A stretch of DNA of 33,733 nt. Origin: an uncultured Flavobacteriales bacterium (GTDB lineage: Bacteria; Bacteroidota; Bacteroidia; Flavobacteriales_D; Sanyastnellaceae). The notes below the pieces were generated by a model. That model saw only the letters and a program-made list of their open reading frames with translations. It searched no databases and had not been told where the DNA came from. Shown piece by piece: positions 8,440-14,980 of this stretch; position 1 is the stretch's first letter, and each line of letters starts with the position of its first letter. Made by a program: the position numbers and the translations under genes. Where the stretch lies: the NCBI GenBank assembly GCA_913051865.1, contig CAJXHE010000014.1:1-33733 (forward strand), in the 5' to 3' direction.

Positions 8440-9464
8440 TGCATACTGTCGTCGTAATCCTCAATTGGAATGGTGTTAATCATTTACAGACATATTTGCC
8501 CTCAGTGGCAACATTCTCAAATGTGCCTATCTACATCATTGATAATGGTTCTTCAGACAACTCCGTGAATTGGCTCACCGAAAATCACCCAGAAATTGGA
8601 ATCATACAACTTGAGGAAAATTTAGGATTTGCGGGTGGTTATAATGCTGGGCTCAAGAAGATTCATGCTGACAGATATGTCCTACTCAATTCAGATGTAA
8701 GGGTCAGCTCTGGATGGATAGAATCAGTCAATAAATCGATGTTGCAAAATGATTGGTCCATTTGCGCTCCTTTAATATTAGATGATAAAAACAATGAATA
8801 TTATGAGTATGCAGGCGCAGCAGGTGGCTATATAGATAAAGATGGCTATATGTTTTGCGCAGGCAGATTGTTTCATTCCACAGAAAAACTCAACCTGAAT
8901 TACAACAAAGACACAGAAGTCTTTTGGGCTTCTGGCGCTGCGTTATTCGTTGATTCTAAGGCATGGGATGAAGTGAATGGACTTGATGCCGACTTCTATG
9001 CGCACATGGAGGAAATCGATCTGTGTTGGCGATTAAAGTCCAGAGGTTATAAAGTTGGCATCTGTGGCACAGCCACTGTGCAGCACTTGGGCGGGGGCAC
9101 TCTGACAAAATCTAATCCTTTGAAGGTGTTTTTAAATTTCAGAAACAACCTCTTGTTACTGCTTAAGAATCAAGACGGTTTTCCGATTCTTTTCATCACA
9201 AAAAGACTCTTATTGGATGGTTTGGCTGCCTTCAGATTTTTATTAAAAGGTGAATTAAAGTATTTTTCATCAGTTGCAAAAGCACATTGGTCTTTCTTCG
9301 CAATGATACCTAATACGCTGTCTAAAAGAAATGCAGAATTTGTAGCTAGAGAAAAGTCTAGGCCTAATAAAGTGGGGCGTTATAAAAAGAGTATTGTTAC
9401 CCAGTATTTCATCAAGAATCACACTAAGTTTTCTGATTTGACAAAAGAAGATTTTGAGGAATAG
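8439..9464 (+). CDS. Glycosyltransferase family 2
   Basis: Transfers a sugar from a nucleotide-sugar donor, probably at the inner face of the cytoplasmic membrane for a surface glycan. The GT-A fold is plain: the N-terminal strand VVVILNWNG (4-12), YIIDNGSSDNS (about 32-42), ENLGFAGGYNAGL (about 59-71), the metal-binding SD in VLLNSDVRV (about 80-88), and the acidic HMEEIDLCWRL block (about 182-192) that carries the catalytic base in GT2 enzymes. At 341 residues it resembles the rhamnosyltransferase-like group; donor and acceptor cannot be read from sequence. The C-terminal third is basic and partly hydrophobic, suggesting membrane association. The start overlaps the upstream stop by one base. 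Confidence 0.88.
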   Translation: MHTVVVILNWNGVNHLQTYLPSVATFSNVPIYIIDNGSSDNSVNWLTENHPEIGIIQLEENLGFAGGYNAGLKKIHADRYVLLNSDVRVSSGWIESVNKSMLQNDWSICAPLILDDKNNEYYEYAGAAGGYIDKDGYMFCAGRLFHSTEKLNLNYNKDTEVFWASGAALFVDSKAWDEVNGLDADFYAHMEEIDLCWRLKSRGYKVGICGTATVQHLGGGTLTKSNPLKVFLNFRNNLLLLLKNQDGFPILFITKRLLLDGLAAFRFLLKGELKYFSSVAKAHWSFFAMIPNTLSKRNAEFVAREKSRPNKVGRYKKSIVTQYFIKNHTKFSDLTKEDFEE

Positions 9465-9532
9465 TTGATTACCCTACTGCATCTACAAATTACCTAGAAT
9501 TCGTGTAGCGGACTTTTGTTTCTTCGCTATTC

Positions 9533-10999
9533 GTGAGACCCTACGCCCCCCTACTTCCTTATTCAATCGCTTTTTGGTTTGGATGCACATATGGATTAGG
9601 AGATTTAAATGTATTCTGGTTGATTTTTTGTTTGTGGAGTATCGGAGGGTGCTGGTTGGGATTTACATGGGGTTATCGATTTTCTAAAGCACGCTATATC
9701 TTATTTGTTTTGTGTTGTCTGCTGGGGATTTTTAGGTCTTTTGTTGAAATTCAAAACATACCATTTCCTGACGGTGAAGAACATACATTTATGATGACTT
9801 CATCTCAACCACCTCCAGTTCGTTTTGGCAATTATATTTATGGATATGGAAGTACCAGACAGGTTGGAAGAGTGGCGTTTAAATGGCCAAGTGAAATGGT
9901 CTTTCCCGATATAGAAACCACTGTTGTGGGTAATTGGCAGGAATTCCCTGAACAAACAGAGCGAAGTTCGTTTGATGTTCGGGGTTATTACGAAGGACTT
10001 GGTTGCAGAGGATTATTTATCCCTCGAGTAACGATTCCAAGCCGTGACAGATCAAGGTCAATGGAGGAGACACATACATTGCCTTTCTTTTTTAGAAAGA
10101 GGATGAAAACCAAGTTCGAGTCTGCTGGAATTACACAACCTGCTGCGGGCTTTATGTTAGGCCTCTCAACAGGAGATAAAAGTTGGATTCCAAAAAAAAC
10201 AAAGGAATTATTCTCAAGAGCAGGCTTGGCTCATCTTCTCGCTGTAAGTGGTTATCATGTCGGTATTGTAGGATGTTTACCTCTTTTATTCTTGAGAAGT
10301 CGAAGAAGAGAAGTAAGATGGTTGTCATCTTTTGGGCTGTCTGGAATATGGCTATTTATTGTCGCTTGTGGAAGTCCTTGGTCCGCAGTAAGGTCAGGTA
10401 TTATGGTCACCGTAGCTTGCATTGGGAAATGGTCAGGAAGACATCTCCTTCCTTGGCAAGGATTTGCGGTAGCTGCTTGGATTGTCGCATGGATTGACCC
10501 TTGGTCTCCACAACAATTGGGAACTCAACTGAGTTTTGTAGCCACAGCTTCTATACTTGCTGTCATATCAAATCCGAGATGGTTAATCGTTAGAATACCT
10601 ATTGCCGCACAAACTGCGACGATGGCTTGGACAGCCACTACGTTTCATCAATTACCTATTTGGTTTTTGCCTTTCAATGTCATTGCAAGTCCAATCGTGA
10701 CATCTGTTGGATCACTCATTGGTATAGGCAGTTTGTTAGGGGAGTTTTATCCCTCAATTGGAAATACGTTGTTAATGTGTGGGGGGCATATTGCCAAATA
10801 TGCAATAGAACTGTTAAGTTCCTTTGATTCATCTCATCCTCTGGCTATGCAATTAGAATCGGGCAAAGCTTTTGTTGGAACTTCTCTTGTGACAATGGGC
10901 TGGTTATTTCAATCAACAATCCCCATGCTGTTGGCAAGAATTTTATCAACGACTGCAGTAGCATATGCTACAATTACGCTAATACGTATGTTAGTTTAA
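9533..10999 (+). CDS. ComEC/Rec2-family inner-membrane protein, short form
   Basis: ComEC forms the inner-membrane channel for single-stranded DNA during natural transformation. N-terminal membrane helices (about 1-70) are followed by a soluble DUF4131-like segment (about 75-170) and the competence domain, recognisable from AGLAHLLAVSGYHVG (about 228-242; family consensus SGLxHLLAVSGLHVG) and then several membrane segments to the C-terminus. It is 488 residues and lacks the C-terminal metallo-beta-lactamase-like domain of B. subtilis ComEC, as in many Bacteroidota homologues. The start is GTG at 9533; no ATG gives the full first membrane segment. GACTTTTG at 9511-9518 is a near match to a -7 element. 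Its 3' end overlaps the convergent small gene by 9 bp. Confidence 0.85.
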   Translation: MRPYAPLLPYSIAFWFGCTYGLGDLNVFWLIFCLWSIGGCWLGFTWGYRFSKARYILFVLCCLLGIFRSFVEIQNIPFPDGEEHTFMMTSSQPPPVRFGNYIYGYGSTRQVGRVAFKWPSEMVFPDIETTVVGNWQEFPEQTERSSFDVRGYYEGLGCRGLFIPRVTIPSRDRSRSMEETHTLPFFFRKRMKTKFESAGITQPAAGFMLGLSTGDKSWIPKKTKELFSRAGLAHLLAVSGYHVGIVGCLPLLFLRSRRREVRWLSSFGLSGIWLFIVACGSPWSAVRSGIMVTVACIGKWSGRHLLPWQGFAVAAWIVAWIDPWSPQQLGTQLSFVATASILAVISNPRWLIVRIPIAAQTATMAWTATTFHQLPIWFLPFNVIASPIVTSVGSLIGIGSLLGEFYPSIGNTLLMCGGHIAKYAIELLSSFDSSHPLAMQLESGKAFVGTSLVTMGWLFQSTIPMLLARILSTTAVAYATITLIRMLV

Positions 11000-11245
11000 C
11001 TTCAATAAATTTGTTAACACTTGATCCACATACCCTTCCCATTCTGGGATATCAGCAATTGGTAATATCGCATTGACTCTGTTGTTTCGTCTTGAATAAA
11101 TAGCCTCCACAAAAAAGCCATCCAATTCAAAAATGCAAAGAATATATCTGTTTTCAACAATACGTTGTGCCAGACAAATTCCATTGTCCCACATATAAGT
11201 TGTCTTTTGATCGAGAGGCAGCCTGTTAAATAAATTGAGTTCCAT
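10991..11245 (-). CDS. Small conserved-looking protein of unknown function
   Basis: 84 residues, ATG start at 11245. I do not recognise the family. The sequence has alternating hydrophobic strands (TYMWDNGICLAQRIV, YILCIFELDGFFVEAIYS) ending in a helix-like WEGYVDQVLTNLLKL, suggesting a compact alpha/beta or beta-barrel fold without signal peptide or membrane segment, hence probably cytoplasmic. It fills an otherwise empty interval between comEC and the divergent lyase gene, and its amino-acid composition is ordinary, which supports it being real. Overlaps the comEC 3' end by 9 bp. Function unknown. Confidence 0.6.
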   Translation of the reverse strand: MELNLFNRLPLDQKTTYMWDNGICLAQRIVENRYILCIFELDGFFVEAIYSRRNNRVNAILPIADIPEWEGYVDQVLTNLLKLN

Positions 11246-11329
11246 CGGAGTATCTTGTTAGTTATAACACTCTACGACTTCAGAGCAAAATAGGTTTCAT
11301 TTTTTTTCAAAAAAGAATCTTTATCAAGC

Positions 11330-11337
11330 TACTTTAG
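11330..11337 (+). promoter_or_regulatory. Possible -7 element of the lyase gene
   Basis: TACTTTAG differs at one position from TAnnTTTG and ends 4 nt before the ATG at 11342, the same geometry as the element before the hydroxyacyl-CoA dehydrogenase gene. Weak on its own. Confidence 0.3.
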
Positions 11338-11341
11338 CGAT

Positions 11342-12217
11342 ATGGATAGAGTTCATTTAGTTGAGTGCCCTAGAGATGCGCTTCAAGGCTGGCCACATAA
11401 AGTTTCAACAGAAGATAAGGTTGCGTATTATAGAGCCCTATTGGACGTTGGATTCGATACGATTGATGTAGGATCATTTGTATCTACAAAAGCTGTCCCA
11501 TCGATGGCAAATACGGCAAAAGTATTAACTACCATTGAAGATGAAGGCATGCTTCCTAAGCAGGGCACGAGAATCCTTGTGATTGTCGCAAATGAAAGAG
11601 GCGCAACAGAAGCGTCTAAATTTGAAACAATCGATGACATCGGATTTCCACTTTCTTTGTCAGAAACATTTCAAAAAAGGAATACTGGAGCAAGTATTGA
11701 AGAAGCTTTTTCAAGGCTAGATAACATTCAAAATATATGCGTCAACAACTCAAAAAGACTTGTCGTGTACTTGAGTATGGGGTTTGGAAACCCCTATGGT
11801 GAAGTTTGGCATCCAGATATGTTAACCAAATTTTCTGACAGACTCAGAAGAGATTTAAATGTAGAGGTGATTGCATTAAGTGACACCGTTGGGACAGCAT
11901 TAGAAAATGTCGTGGAGGATGCCTTTTCTGCGGTCATTACGGAACTTCCAGATATTGAATTTGGTGCACATCTTCATTTACACGCTACGGCAGGGTTGTC
12001 AAAAATAGAGGCAGCTCTCAGAGGAGGCTGCCTTCGTTTTGATGGTGCAATAAGAGGAATAGGTGGTTGCCCATTGGCTCAGGATGCGCTTGTAGGAAAT
12101 GCGCCCACCGAAAGAATGGTCGAGTTATTTGTAAATCGTGGCTTGTGGACTGTTGGAAACGAACGCGCTTGGGATCAATCACAAAACTTAGCTTCAGAAA
12201 TATTTTCTGAAATTTAA
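11342..12217 (+). CDS. Hydroxymethylglutaryl-CoA lyase-like enzyme
   Basis: TIM-barrel enzyme of the HMGL/DRE-metallolyase family; the reference reaction splits HMG-CoA into acetoacetate and acetyl-CoA in leucine degradation. Family catalytic features are present: Arg11-Asp12 in ECPRDALQGWP, the metal-binding His212 and His214 in HLHLHATAG, Cys243 in the flexible-loop signature GGCPLAQDA, and Asn253 in VGNAPTE. Length (291) is normal. The metal-binding HLH replaces the usual HxHD-type sequence, and the loop differs somewhat from the GGCPFAxGATGN consensus, so a related acyl-CoA lyase activity is possible. It sits alone, divergent from the small gene at 10991 and convergent with the ZIP operon. 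Thiolase and dehydrogenase genes elsewhere in the window could use its products. Confidence 0.85.
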   Translation: MDRVHLVECPRDALQGWPHKVSTEDKVAYYRALLDVGFDTIDVGSFVSTKAVPSMANTAKVLTTIEDEGMLPKQGTRILVIVANERGATEASKFETIDDIGFPLSLSETFQKRNTGASIEEAFSRLDNIQNICVNNSKRLVVYLSMGFGNPYGEVWHPDMLTKFSDRLRRDLNVEVIALSDTVGTALENVVEDAFSAVITELPDIEFGAHLHLHATAGLSKIEAALRGGCLRFDGAIRGIGGCPLAQDALVGNAPTERMVELFVNRGLWTVGNERAWDQSQNLASEIFSEI

Positions 12218-12338
12218 GGATGTGAATGACCGTTAATTTAAGCTGTGATTCATTTCAACAAAACCAAAGTTTGACTTATACAAGTAGATTGTTTCAAATC
12301 TCAATATTGATATATGGATACGGTAGTGTTTCATGACA

Positions 12339-12375
12339 TTTTCTTATTCGTCTTATTACGGATACGAAAAGAAAA
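12339..12375. terminator. Hairpin between convergent genes, possible bidirectional terminator
   Basis: TTTTCTT-A-TTCGT (12339-12351) pairs with ACGAAAAGAAAA (12364-12375), 12 bp with one bulged A and a 12-nt loop. It lies between the lyase 3' end (12217) and the ZIP transporter 3' end (12426). The T-rich and A-rich arms could act on either strand, but there is no classical GC-rich stem. Confidence 0.35.
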
Positions 12376-12425
12376 TAGTTACGTTTGTGGCGATTTATTG
12401 TGGGTTCACCGTGAAAAACACAGGG

Positions 12426-13223
12426 TTAAGCTAAGGTTGCGTAAGACAGGGCGAGTCCAATTAAGGTCGCTGTAAGTTTCTTGAAGTTAAAGTGATGTCC
12501 TTCCCCGCTTTCGAATAACACCGTCGTCGCAACATGTAAAAGGATACCAATGACCAATCCTTGAGTTGCGGCAATAAAGCCCCCTACTCCACCTGGAATA
12601 TGCATTCCAGAGTGTAAAACACCATCATAAAAATACATGCCCAATAAAGGCATAAGACCAAACATCGATAAAAGGCCCCATCTCACCAATGGAGATGACC
12701 CAATTGACTTCATCAATCCCATTAACACCAATGCAACGGGTAATTTATGGATTGCGAGACCGATAAAGAGAGCAGAACCAATGGCCATCGAACCATGAAC
12801 GTGAACATGGTTATGCCCCCCCATACTGTTTACTTGATGTTCCAAATCTGAAACTGCGACAGCCCCTTCAGCCAGAGGCATTGATTCTAAAAATGCATGT
12901 ATACACAAACTAATTATTGCAGCCCAGGGCAAAACTTTCAACACTTTACCATGTCCAGAATGATGTACGTGACCATGCTCAAGTCCTTTTGAGATATACT
13001 CAAGAAATATTTGGACTAGAAAACCTGCGAGTACAAATATTCCAGCGATAGAACTAAAACTGAAAGCTTCAGGAACGAGATGTAAAAAAATCAGCCCCAT
13101 AATATAAGCGCCTCCAAAAGCAAGAAATATCGGAAGGTTATTCATCGCTTTATCACCTAAGATCTCAAGGATGAGGCCACCCGCTAAAGCAACAAGTAAT
13201 AAAGAAAGTCCAGTAAGTATCAT
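12426..13223 (-). CDS. ZIP-family divalent metal transporter
   Basis: Inner-membrane importer-type protein for Zn2+ or related metals. Eight membrane segments can be traced in 265 residues. Metal-site motifs are visible: HAFLESMPLAEGAV in the fourth segment (His and Glu two turns apart) and HKLPVALVL in the fifth (the HKxP signature). Histidine-rich loops occur twice (LEHGHVHHSGHGK and MGGHNHVHVHG), as expected for metal sensing or delivery. The gene begins 5 bp after the methyltransferase stop, so the two form an operon. No metal-responsive operator is obvious upstream of the operon. Substrate among Zn, Fe and Mn cannot be told from sequence. Confidence 0.88.
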   Translation of the reverse strand: MILTGLSLLLVALAGGLILEILGDKAMNNLPIFLAFGGAYIMGLIFLHLVPEAFSFSSIAGIFVLAGFLVQIFLEYISKGLEHGHVHHSGHGKVLKVLPWAAIISLCIHAFLESMPLAEGAVAVSDLEHQVNSMGGHNHVHVHGSMAIGSALFIGLAIHKLPVALVLMGLMKSIGSSPLVRWGLLSMFGLMPLLGMYFYDGVLHSGMHIPGGVGGFIAATQGLVIGILLHVATTVLFESGEGHHFNFKKLTATLIGLALSYATLA

Positions 13224-13228
13224 TTTTA

Positions 13229-14011
13229 TTACAGTTTTCTAGCCACTAAAATACACCTTGGAGAAGTGTTGGTGTGCTCCCCTAATTCATAATCACCGTA
13301 AACATTGTCTACCTGAAGTCCGAAATTTAATAACATTTCGATCAATTCCGTTGCAGTCCATGCTCTCACTTGTTCAATATGCGTTTGCCTCCCTCCTGTT
13401 TCGTCGCGGTAGGATATCGACTTCTGGAAATATCCATCAAATAATCTTCTCTTGATGGTGAAAACATGACCTCCTTTTTCGATTGTTTCTTCCGGCACCA
13501 AATTTGATTTAGAATAGTTGAAATTCAAATAGTCCATTACAAGTAATCCTCCAGGAATTAAAGCATGGGCAAAGCCTTGAACTACATTTTCGTGATCTTC
13601 TGTGTTCTCAAAGTAACCAAAGCTCGTAAAGAGGTTTGTGACCAAATCAAATGCACCAGCCCACTCCTTCTCTGCAAGCAAAGATCTCATGTCTAAAATT
13701 TTAAACTCAGCTGAAAGGTTAAGTTTACGAGATTTCAACTTTGCAGTTTCTATACTTTCGGGGCTTAAATCAAAACCTTTAACAATATATCCAAGTTTTG
13801 ACCAAGCAAGCACATGCCTGCCAGCACCACATCCAGCATCTAAAATGTGTGTCAGATTAGCTCCGTATTTCTTGTGTAGCTTCTCGACGAGTACGCCTGC
13901 TTCATTGTCATCTCTATCACCATATAAGATGTGATATTCTTTCGTGTCAAACCATTTCTCGAACCATTCATTATTTGTTTTCCACATACTTGAATTAATT
14001 TCTAGTTTCAT
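13229..14011 (-). CDS. Class I SAM-dependent methyltransferase
   Basis: Rossmann-type methyltransferase. Motif I is HILDAGCGAGRHV (about 55-67), followed by the acidic end of strand 2 in GYIVKGFDLSPESIE (about 74-88), a motif-II-like FDLVTNLFTSFGYF, and motif III around LIPGGLLVMDYLNF. The sequence resembles the broad Methyltransf_25/11 group; substrate cannot be deduced. The start is ATG 14011, but ATG at 13987 (MWKTNNEWFEKWF) is also plausible because similarity-like sequence begins there. First gene of an operon with the ZIP transporter (5-bp gap). Divergent from siaB across only 41 bp, with a 10-bp direct repeat in between. Confidence 0.85.
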   Translation of the reverse strand: MKLEINSSMWKTNNEWFEKWFDTKEYHILYGDRDDNEAGVLVEKLHKKYGANLTHILDAGCGAGRHVLAWSKLGYIVKGFDLSPESIETAKLKSRKLNLSAEFKILDMRSLLAEKEWAGAFDLVTNLFTSFGYFENTEDHENVVQGFAHALIPGGLLVMDYLNFNYSKSNLVPEETIEKGGHVFTIKRRLFDGYFQKSISYRDETGGRQTHIEQVRAWTATELIEMLLNFGLQVDNVYGDYELGEHTNTSPRCILVARKL

Positions 14012-14043
14012 GTAAATGAAATATTGATAGGTTTTTCATGTAA
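14006..14043. repeat. Direct repeat TTTCATGTAA x2 in the divergent spacer
   Basis: Identical 10-mers at 14006-14015 and 14034-14043, 28 bp apart. The first covers the methyltransferase start codon, the second lies 10 bp before the siaB start. Two same-direction copies in a 41-bp shared promoter region may be a regulator site, or coincidence in AT-rich DNA. Confidence 0.3.
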
Positions 14044-14052
14044 TTTCGAGAA

Positions 14053-14616
14053 ATGACGACTTTAAATTCAGCGACCAAAAATACTGATAACTATGACCTT
14101 GTTCCAAAAGATCATAAGGTAATGGTGTCATATCGAGGAACATTTAAATCTGTCACATCAGAATACCTGTTGAATTGGATTGAACGATTTTATGCCCGTC
14201 AAGAACTTCATCCGAGTATCAAATTAAAGGGACTTTTCCGTGTTTCTGTTGAACTCATTCAGAATCTTATTCACCACTCAAAAAATTCTGATTCTTTTTT
14301 CTTTGTTTCAAAATCTGACAATGGAGACATGTGCGTTTTAGGCACATCTAACCCTGTATCAAATGACCAAGCAACGATTCTGTCTTCCACTTTAACAACA
14401 CTTAAAAACACGACGCAAAGTGAATTAAGAGGATTAAAAATGAATGTTCTTGAGGAAGGAAAAAGAAGCTCTCACGGTGGTGGTGGTATGGGACTTCTTG
14501 ATCTTACAAAAATTTCGAGTGGGAATATTAATTATGAATTCTTACCTTGGTCCCAGGACAAACTACTTTTCTGTCTAACAATTCATTTACATTCAACACC
14601 AGATTCACATGGATAA
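14053..14616 (+). CDS. siaB: SiaB-family protein kinase
   Basis: GHKL-type kinase of the partner-switch kind (DUF6272). In Pseudomonas aeruginosa SiaB phosphorylates the regulator SiaC on a threonine. Visible features: an N-box-like helix ELIQNLIHHSK (about 67-77, Glu67 and Asn71) and a glycine-rich ATP lid SHGGGGMGLLDLTKISSG (about 140-157), at the expected spacing in a 187-residue protein. No sensor or membrane segment is present, so it acts in the cytoplasm. It overlaps siaC by 8 bp, so the pair is translationally coupled. Neither the SiaA phosphatase nor the SiaD diguanylate cyclase of the Pseudomonas operon is in this window. TAATTTCG at 14041-14048 is a near match to a -7 element. Confidence 0.85.
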   Translation: MTTLNSATKNTDNYDLVPKDHKVMVSYRGTFKSVTSEYLLNWIERFYARQELHPSIKLKGLFRVSVELIQNLIHHSKNSDSFFFVSKSDNGDMCVLGTSNPVSNDQATILSSTLTTLKNTTQSELRGLKMNVLEEGKRSSHGGGGMGLLDLTKISSGNINYEFLPWSQDKLLFCLTIHLHSTPDSHG

Positions 14617-14980
14617 CATCATTATTAGTGGCACATCCAAAACGCCAGAAGTTGCTTTTTTAACTTCTGCTAGAACGATGAAACTATCTGGCAGAAGTAT
14701 TCCGGAGAATTCTATAGATTTCTATGCACCTTTAATTGAATGGGCTGATGGCCTCTGTAACTCCGATGGATACGTTGAAGTCAATATCCACTTAGAGTAC
14801 TTTAATACGAGTTCTTCTAAATGTCTTATGGACTTATTAAAGAGAATAGAAGCATCAACAGAAAATGCTTCTATTAACTGGTATTATGAAGAGGATGATG
14901 AAGATATGCTAGAAGCTGGTGAAGATTACGATGCAATCATAGACCTTCCTTTCAAGCTGATTGCTACCGAGATACGCTGA
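14609..14980 (+). CDS. siaC: SiaC-family regulatory phosphoprotein (DUF1987)
   Basis: Small STAS-like regulator whose phosphorylation state is set by SiaB and, in Pseudomonas, an opposing PP2C phosphatase; the dephosphorylated form there activates a diguanylate cyclase. The family signatures are all present in 123 residues: TPEV near the N-terminus, GRSIPENSIDFYAPLIEW (about 28-45), the phospho-acceptor segment LEYFNTSSSK with Thr67 aligning to Thr68 of P. aeruginosa SiaC, and NWYYEEDDEDMLEAGEDY (about 88-105). The acidic YEEDDEDM block is typical of Bacteroidota members. The 3' end overlaps the convergent ABC transporter gene by 17 bp. What it controls here is unknown. Confidence 0.88.
   Translation: MDNIIISGTSKTPEVAFLTSARTMKLSGRSIPENSIDFYAPLIEWADGLCNSDGYVEVNIHLEYFNTSSSKCLMDLLKRIEASTENASINWYYEEDDEDMLEAGEDYDAIIDLPFKLIATEIR

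Noticed and set aside
10183-10497. 104-residue frame inside comEC
   Set aside because: Shadow frame within a clearly coding gene with no recognisable features.
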